Source of the DNA: Alphaproteobacteria bacterium
GTDB lineage: Bacteria > Pseudomonadota > Alphaproteobacteria > Sphingomonadales > Sphingomonadaceae
Assembly: GCA_030426245.1 (NCBI GenBank)
Contig: JAUHYZ010000014.1
Location: 1-55,058, forward strand
Length of the DNA stretch: 55,058 nt
Reading direction: 5' to 3'
This document shows positions 51,126-55,058 of the stretch, in pieces; within the stretch, counting starts at the first letter, position 1, and each line of letters opens with the position of its first letter. The position numbers were made by a program, and so were the translations under genes. The notes below the pieces were generated by a model that was not told the origin of the DNA, made no database searches, and saw only the letters and a list, made by a program, of their open reading frames with translations.

Positions 51126-51653
51126 TCAGGCCGCTTCGGCTTCGACGAACTCGGGATAGAAGGCCGGTTGCCGTTCAGACCAGCCGGGCGCGGTTGCGGC
51201 GGATTCGCTGAGGCTCTGCAGCAGCATCTTCCGCTTGTCCGGGCGAATCTGCGGCAATGCTGCCGCCGCGCAGAAGGCGCTCGGCAGCCACGGCCGCGCT
51301 TCGGCGCCAAGCAGGCGCTCATACAAAAAGCGATAGGCTGAGAAACTCTCGAGCCGTTCTTGCGAAAGATCGAAGGCCGTTACGCCAAGCAGCTTGCCCA
51401 TGAAGCTTTCGAACCCTTCGGTTGCGCCTTCATCGGGCATTGTGTCGCGCAGTGCCGTCAGATCGCGATAGGCGCGGTATTGGCGGGCGATCGATTCATG
51501 TTCATGCGGATCGCGCGCCCAGAGCTCGAACGCATCCTGGCGTCCAAGCCCGATATCGAGACTGCGTTTGATATATCTCTGCTCGCAAGCAGCGAAGCTG
51601 GCAAACTCACGAAGCTCGGCAATGGTCAGCGATGCTGTGTCCTGCAGTGCCAT
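51126..51653 (-). CDS. Hypothetical protein, second of a leftward pair
   Basis: A 175-residue soluble helical protein with no motif I know. The middle is rich in Arg and Tyr (ARQYRAYRDLTALRDTMP, then SAYRFLYERLLGAEARPWLP). A Cys near residue 22 (SFAACEQRYIKRSLDIG) may matter. It is transcribed leftward, 16 bp before the other unknown gene, so the two form an operon and may interact. ATG 51653 is chosen over an upstream in-frame start that lacks a ribosome site. Confidence 0.6.
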   Translation of the reverse strand: MALQDTASLTIAELREFASFAACEQRYIKRSLDIGLGRQDAFELWARDPHEHESIARQYRAYRDLTALRDTMPDEGATEGFESFMGKLLGVTAFDLSQERLESFSAYRFLYERLLGAEARPWLPSAFCAAAALPQIRPDKRKMLLQSLSESAATAPGWSERQPAFYPEFVEAEAA

Positions 51654-51793
51654 GTCCCTGGCCCCTCCAATCGGCCCCGGACACACCATCGCGCAGCGTG
51701 GTTAGCATATTGTAAACGAGCGGCCTGCTGGCGCAGATTTATTTGGGCTTTGCGGGGGGCAGGCGTTTCCGCCGGCATGCTGTACCCAAAGAG

Positions 51794-52789
51794 TCAGATC
51801 AGGCCGGAAAGCGGGCTGGAGGGATCCGCGTATTTGCGCGTCCCCATGCGCCCGGCAAGATAGGCCTCTCGCCCCGCCTCGACCGCCAGCTTCATCGCAC
51901 GTGCCATGCGGACCGGCTCTTTCGCTTCTGCGATCGCCGTGTTCATCAGCACCCCGTCACAGCCCAATTCCATGGCCACGGCCGCATCGCTGGCCGTACC
52001 GACCCCGGCATCGACCAGTACCGGCACCCCGGCGCCTTCCACGATGAGGCGGATCGTCACGCGATTCTGAATCCCCAGCCCCGATCCGATCGGCGCGCCA
52101 AGCGGCATGACGGCAACCGCGCCCGCTTCTTCCAGCTGTTTGGCCGCGATGGGATCGTCCACGCAATAGACCATCGGCAGAAAGCCTTCCTTGGCCAGCA
52201 CTTCCGTCGCCTTCAGCGTCTCGCGCATGTCGGGATAAAGCGTGCGCGCTTCGCCCAGCACTTCCAGCTTGACCAGATCCCATCCGCCGGCCTCGCGCGC
52301 CAGGCGCAGTGTTCGGATGGCTTCTTCCGCGGTAAAACAGCCAGCCGTATTGGGCAGGTAGGTTACCTTCTTGGGGTCGATGAAGTCGGTCAGCATCGGA
52401 GCCTTTGGGTCCGAAACATTGACCCGGCGCACAGCGACGGTGACGATCTCGGCGCCGGAAGCCTCCAGCGCGGCGGCATTCTCCGCGAAATCGCGATATT
52501 TGCCGGTGCCCACGATCAGGCGCGACCGAAAGGTCCGGCCCGCGACACTCCAGCTATCCGCACTCGGCGGTGCCGCATGATCGCCGCCACCAACGAAATG
52601 CACGATTTCCAGCACGTCGCCTTCGGCCAGCGGCGCCTCGCCGAAGGTTGAGCGCGGCACGATCGCGCCATTGCGTTCGACCGCGACCTTTTCCGGCGCA
52701 AGCTGCAATTCGGTTACGAGTTGGGCGATCGTTGCGGAAAGCGTCCGCAGATTCTCGCCATTGACGGTCAGGGAAAGCGTGGCTGCCAT
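51794..52789 (-). CDS. Fused sulfur carrier ThiS and thiazole synthase ThiG
   Basis: A 331-residue fusion of two thiamine-synthesis proteins. The first 69 residues are ThiS, a ubiquitin-like sulfur carrier ending VHFVGGG (67-69); the Gly end that would be thiocarboxylated is not free here. A linker of about ten residues leads to ThiG (about 82-331): [11 protein letters not shown], the Schiff-base Lys in [37 protein letters not shown] and [11 protein letters not shown]. Together they build the thiazole of thiamine. No TPP riboswitch is seen upstream. Confidence 0.93.
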   Translation of the reverse strand: MAATLSLTVNGENLRTLSATIAQLVTELQLAPEKVAVERNGAIVPRSTFGEAPLAEGDVLEIVHFVGGGDHAAPPSADSWSVAGRTFRSRLIVGTGKYRDFAENAAALEASGAEIVTVAVRRVNVSDPKAPMLTDFIDPKKVTYLPNTAGCFTAEEAIRTLRLAREAGGWDLVKLEVLGEARTLYPDMRETLKATEVLAKEGFLPMVYCVDDPIAAKQLEEAGAVAVMPLGAPIGSGLGIQNRVTIRLIVEGAGVPVLVDAGVGTASDAAVAMELGCDGVLMNTAIAEAKEPVRMARAMKLAVEAGREAYLAGRMGTRKYADPSSPLSGLI

Positions 52790-52893
52790 GCGCTGCGAGA
52801 TAGCGGCCTGGCCCATCTCTTTACAGGGCTAATTCGCCGAATGTCGAAAAACTGCCTTGGCCGGCCCCGCAGCGAGGGGCGGTGCAGGCAATC

Positions 52894-53265
52894 TCAGCGA
52901 GCGCCGCGCAGATTGAAGATATGAGCAAGCGCGACCAAGCCGACCCCGATAATGGTCAGCACGGCCTCGTGCATGCCGTGGGGAACCGCAAGAGCGCCGC
53001 CCATGAAGCTCAGGCCCGTCATCGCGATCACAAAGGGCGCGGCCCGGCGATGGCGCAGAGCCCCAAGACCGATCGCCACGGCGACCAGCAAGGTCGCCAG
53101 TGCCAATCCGACGCGATGAATCATCGGATCGAGCAGAATGCCGCCGCCAACGCCCAGCAAGAGCACGAGCACGACCCCAGACACGCAATGCAAGGCGCAC
53201 AGGCCGGAAAGGAGCATTCCCATCCGGTCCAGATGGTTGCGATTCGCAGATTGAGGTGTCTTCAT
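52894..53265 (-). CDS. MerC domain membrane protein
   Basis: A 123-residue inner-membrane protein of the MerC family. Four hydrophobic helices, with Cys23, His26 and Cys27 in SGLCALHC on the first. It has no link to mer genes here. In alphaproteobacteria such proteins are often in Zur or Fur regulons and may handle metals, zinc in particular. Two starts are possible (53274 and 53265). A Zur-like palindrome lies right upstream. Confidence 0.8.
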   Translation of the reverse strand: MKTPQSANRNHLDRMGMLLSGLCALHCVSGVVLVLLLGVGGGILLDPMIHRVGLALATLLVAVAIGLGALRHRRAAPFVIAMTGLSFMGGALAVPHGMHEAVLTIIGVGLVALAHIFNLRGAR

Positions 53266-53276
53266 GCGGGCCATGT

Positions 53277-53293
53277 ATGTAACAATGTAACAT
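53277..53293. promoter_or_regulatory. Zur-like operator upstream of the MerC gene
   Basis: ATGTAACAATGTAACAT is a near-perfect 17-bp palindrome (7 of 8 arm positions pair). On the minus strand it reads ATGTTACATTGTTACAT, close to the bacterial Zur pattern ATGTTATA-ATAACAT. It is between the MerC gene and divergent heme A synthase, directly at the MerC start. I infer zinc-dependent repression of the MerC gene. Confidence 0.55.
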
Positions 53294-53376
53294 TACGCAA
53301 GCCTGTAATAGCAAGTTGTCTAAAGAATTTCGGACCGGCAAATCGCCGCCTTGCGCTTTGTTTCGCCCCGTCGCAC

Positions 53377-54465
53377 ATGCAGCACATGCAAGAATGGACC
53401 CCAGAGCGCGGAATTATCGGGACGTGGGTCGGCTCGGCCGTTCGTCCGCTTGCGCTCGCACGCTGGCTCCTGGTTGTCGCTGCGCTCGTCACTCTGATGG
53501 TTGCCGTGGGCGGGATTACGCGGCTGACTGAGTCAGGCCTTTCGATAACCGAGTGGAAACCGGTGACTGGAGCGCTTCCTCCCCTGAGCGAGGAGCAATG
53601 GGAAGCGGAGTTCGAAGCCTATCAGCAGATCGGCGAGTACCGGCAGATCAGCGGACCGGCCGGCATGACGCTGGAGGACTACAAGTTCATCTATTTCTGG
53701 GAATGGTTCCATCGCCTGCTGGGCAGGGTGATCGGGTTGGTCTTCGCGGTGCCGCTCGTCTGGTTCTGGGTGAAACAAGCCATTCCTGTAGGATATAAAC
53801 CGCGCCTGTTGGCACTCCTCGCTCTGGGCGGTCTGCAAGGCGTCTTCGGCTGGTACATGGTTCGTTCCGGCCTGTCCGAGCAGATGACCGATGTCAGCCA
53901 TTTCTGGCTCTCCATTCACTTGCTGACTGCGCTATTCACGCTTGGCGGGCTGGTCTGGACGGCTCTCGATCTGTTTTCTCTGGAGCGCGATCCGAAATCG
54001 AAACCGGCGCGCATGCGGCCATTGGCGCTGATTGTCTGCGTGATCCTGCTCATCCAGCTCCTGTTTGGCGCATGGGTAGCCGGGCTCAATGCAGGGCTCG
54101 CATCGGATTCATGGCCCTTGATGCAAGGCCGCTTCTTTCCCGAAGTGAACTGGAACAATGGCGTCTTCTGGGCCTTCACCCATGATCCCTTTCTGCTCCA
54201 CTTCCTCCATCGCTGGTGGGCATGGGTGGCCGTGGCGGCGCTGATCATCCTGGCGCGGGCATGCAAGACGCTCGGCCATCGCCCCAGCTCGGTTGCGATC
54301 CATACCACCTTCGGCCTGCAGGTACTGCTGGGCATCGCCACCGTACTGACCGGCGTGGCGCTGTGGCTTGCCGTGCTGCATCAGCTGGTCGGCGCCTTGC
54401 TGGTCGCGGCAACGGCCTGGGGCGCGCATGCCTTCGGACGGCGGGAAGTGGGTGCACTCGCATGA
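53377..54465 (+). CDS. ctaA: Heme A synthase (COX15/CtaA)
   Basis: A 362-residue inner-membrane enzyme that oxidises the C8 methyl of heme O to make heme A for cytochrome c oxidase. Eight hydrophobic helices and the four heme-binding His residues fit: GGITRLTESGLSITEWKPV, WEWFHRLLGRVIG, FWLSIHLLTA, LLHFLHRWWAW and AVLHQLVGALL. It is the type 2 form of proteobacteria. A second ATG lies three codons in. It overlaps cutA by 4 bp. Confidence 0.94.
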   Translation: MQHMQEWTPERGIIGTWVGSAVRPLALARWLLVVAALVTLMVAVGGITRLTESGLSITEWKPVTGALPPLSEEQWEAEFEAYQQIGEYRQISGPAGMTLEDYKFIYFWEWFHRLLGRVIGLVFAVPLVWFWVKQAIPVGYKPRLLALLALGGLQGVFGWYMVRSGLSEQMTDVSHFWLSIHLLTALFTLGGLVWTALDLFSLERDPKSKPARMRPLALIVCVILLIQLLFGAWVAGLNAGLASDSWPLMQGRFFPEVNWNNGVFWAFTHDPFLLHFLHRWWAWVAVAALIILARACKTLGHRPSSVAIHTTFGLQVLLGIATVLTGVALWLAVLHQLVGALLVAATAWGAHAFGRREVGALA

Positions 54466-54797
54466 ACGGCTCTTCCGATCTTGCAGCACCAGCATTGATC
54501 TGGTGCCCCTTCGGCAGCGAAGAGGATGCTGCAGAGGCGGCCCGTCAACTGCTGGACGAAGGGCTGGTGGGCTGCGCCAACATCATTCCGGCCATACGCT
54601 CGATCTATGAATGGGATGGGGAGCGCGGGGACGAGCGCGAAGTCGCCGCGCTTTTCAAGACCAATGACGCCCTACTCGATCGTGCAGTCGCGCGTCTGGA
54701 CGAAATCCATCCCTATGACACGCCGGCCGCCATCGGCTGGCGCGCCTATACGGCCGCGCACGCCGCCCGGCAATGGCTCGGCGCGCTGCCCGGATGA
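54462..54797 (+). CDS. cutA: CutA family divalent cation tolerance protein
   Basis: A 111-residue protein of the trimeric CutA1 family. FGSEEDAAEAARQLLDEGLV, GCANIIPAIRSIYEWDG and HPYDTPAAIGW are the standard elements. Its task is unclear; metal binding has been proposed. It overlaps ctaA by ATGA and should be read with it. Confidence 0.9.
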   Translation: MNGSSDLAAPALIWCPFGSEEDAAEAARQLLDEGLVGCANIIPAIRSIYEWDGERGDEREVAALFKTNDALLDRAVARLDEIHPYDTPAAIGWRAYTAAHAARQWLGALPG

Positions 54798-54966
54798 CGC
54801 TCCACGCAAGGGTGCGGTATTATTATACCTCCACCGAAACGCGCGCATTCTCTTGACCTGCGGCAAATTTGCGGACAAAGGGCGCGCACTCCGCAGGACC
54901 CGATGCGCATGGCATTCATGGGCGGGCCCGCAAGCAGACAGACTATCAAGCTAAGGAAGCGAAGCC

Positions 54967-55058
54967 ATGAAGGCGCTCAGCAAGACCACCCGGTCGATCA
55001 AACCGGCCGAGGTCGAAAAGAACTGGCATCTGATCGATGCCGACGGGCTGGTTGTAGG
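54967..55058 (+). CDS. rplM: 50S ribosomal protein L13, 5' part
   Basis: The first 30 codons of rplM. The N-terminus MKALSKTTRSIKPAEVEKNW is the typical start of alphaproteobacterial L13. The window ends inside the gene. The 169-bp gap upstream holds no other gene; its GCAAATTTGC palindrome (near 54863) could be part of a promoter or operator. Confidence 0.9.
   Translation, partial: MKALSKTTRSIKPAEVEKNWHLIDADGLVV

Noticed and set aside
52790..52893. TPP riboswitch upstream of the thiS-thiG fusion
   Set aside because: The CUGAGA-type core is not present in the short upstream stretch.

Overview
The window reads as a GC-rich alphaproteobacterial chromosome, most likely from the order Sphingomonadales (Erythrobacteraceae or a relative). 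The clues are the suf operon headed by an Rrf2-type regulator, MmcB, a DUF2093 protein, a fused ThiS-ThiG, the alphaproteobacterial L28, and many 4-bp ATGA/GTGA gene overlaps. The taxonomic call is inference from gene content.

Region 1 (1-3531) is ordinary chromosome: a CDP-alcohol phosphatidyltransferase, an M20 amidohydrolase and a methyltransferase-like protein.

Region 2 (about 3532-18501) is a 15-kb genomic island inserted in the 3' half of a tRNA-Arg(CCG) gene. A perfect 51-bp direct repeat marks both junctions. The intact tRNA lies at the right end, and a tyrosine recombinase plus an excisionase-like HTH protein lie at the left end. The cargo looks defensive: a type I restriction-modification operon with unusual order (hsdR, hsdS, a DUF262/DUF1524 GmrSD-like nuclease, hsdM), a lone protein with a PD-(D/E)XK signature, a membrane-anchored coiled-coil protein, and a compact three-gene unit (TIGR04255-like, small HEAT-like protein, DUF7689-like protein). 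That trio and the lone nuclease are the best candidates for an undescribed system.

Region 3 (18529-32344) is chromosome: two paralogous DUF6644-like membrane proteins, a DUF6152 protein, a secreted protein, MmcB, a sterol desaturase-family protein, a DUF2141 protein, an MFS_3 transporter, a PAS-like protein, an M48 protease with TPR-like tail, a DsbA-like thiol oxidoreductase, a LytS/LytTR two-component pair, NadC, RNase T2 and TadA.

Region 4 (32396-39333) carries rpmB, then a leftward group xseA, DUF2093, M23 lipoprotein and a phytase-type esterase-like protein. purD is divergent from xseA, and their start codons overlap. A PfkB kinase and a small lipoprotein follow.

Region 5 (39363-45697) is the leftward suf operon: Rrf2 regulator, sufB, a DUF559 nuclease-fold protein, a tiny 41-codon frame, sufC, sufD, sufS, sufT and sufA. 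Upstream lies a candidate small RNA ending in a strong intrinsic terminator.

Region 6 (45821-55058) has pyrD, a lipoprotein gamma-glutamyltransferase, a long-chain acyl-CoA ligase, two unknown proteins, thiS-thiG, a MerC-family protein behind a Zur-like palindrome, heme A synthase, cutA and the first 30 codons of rplM.
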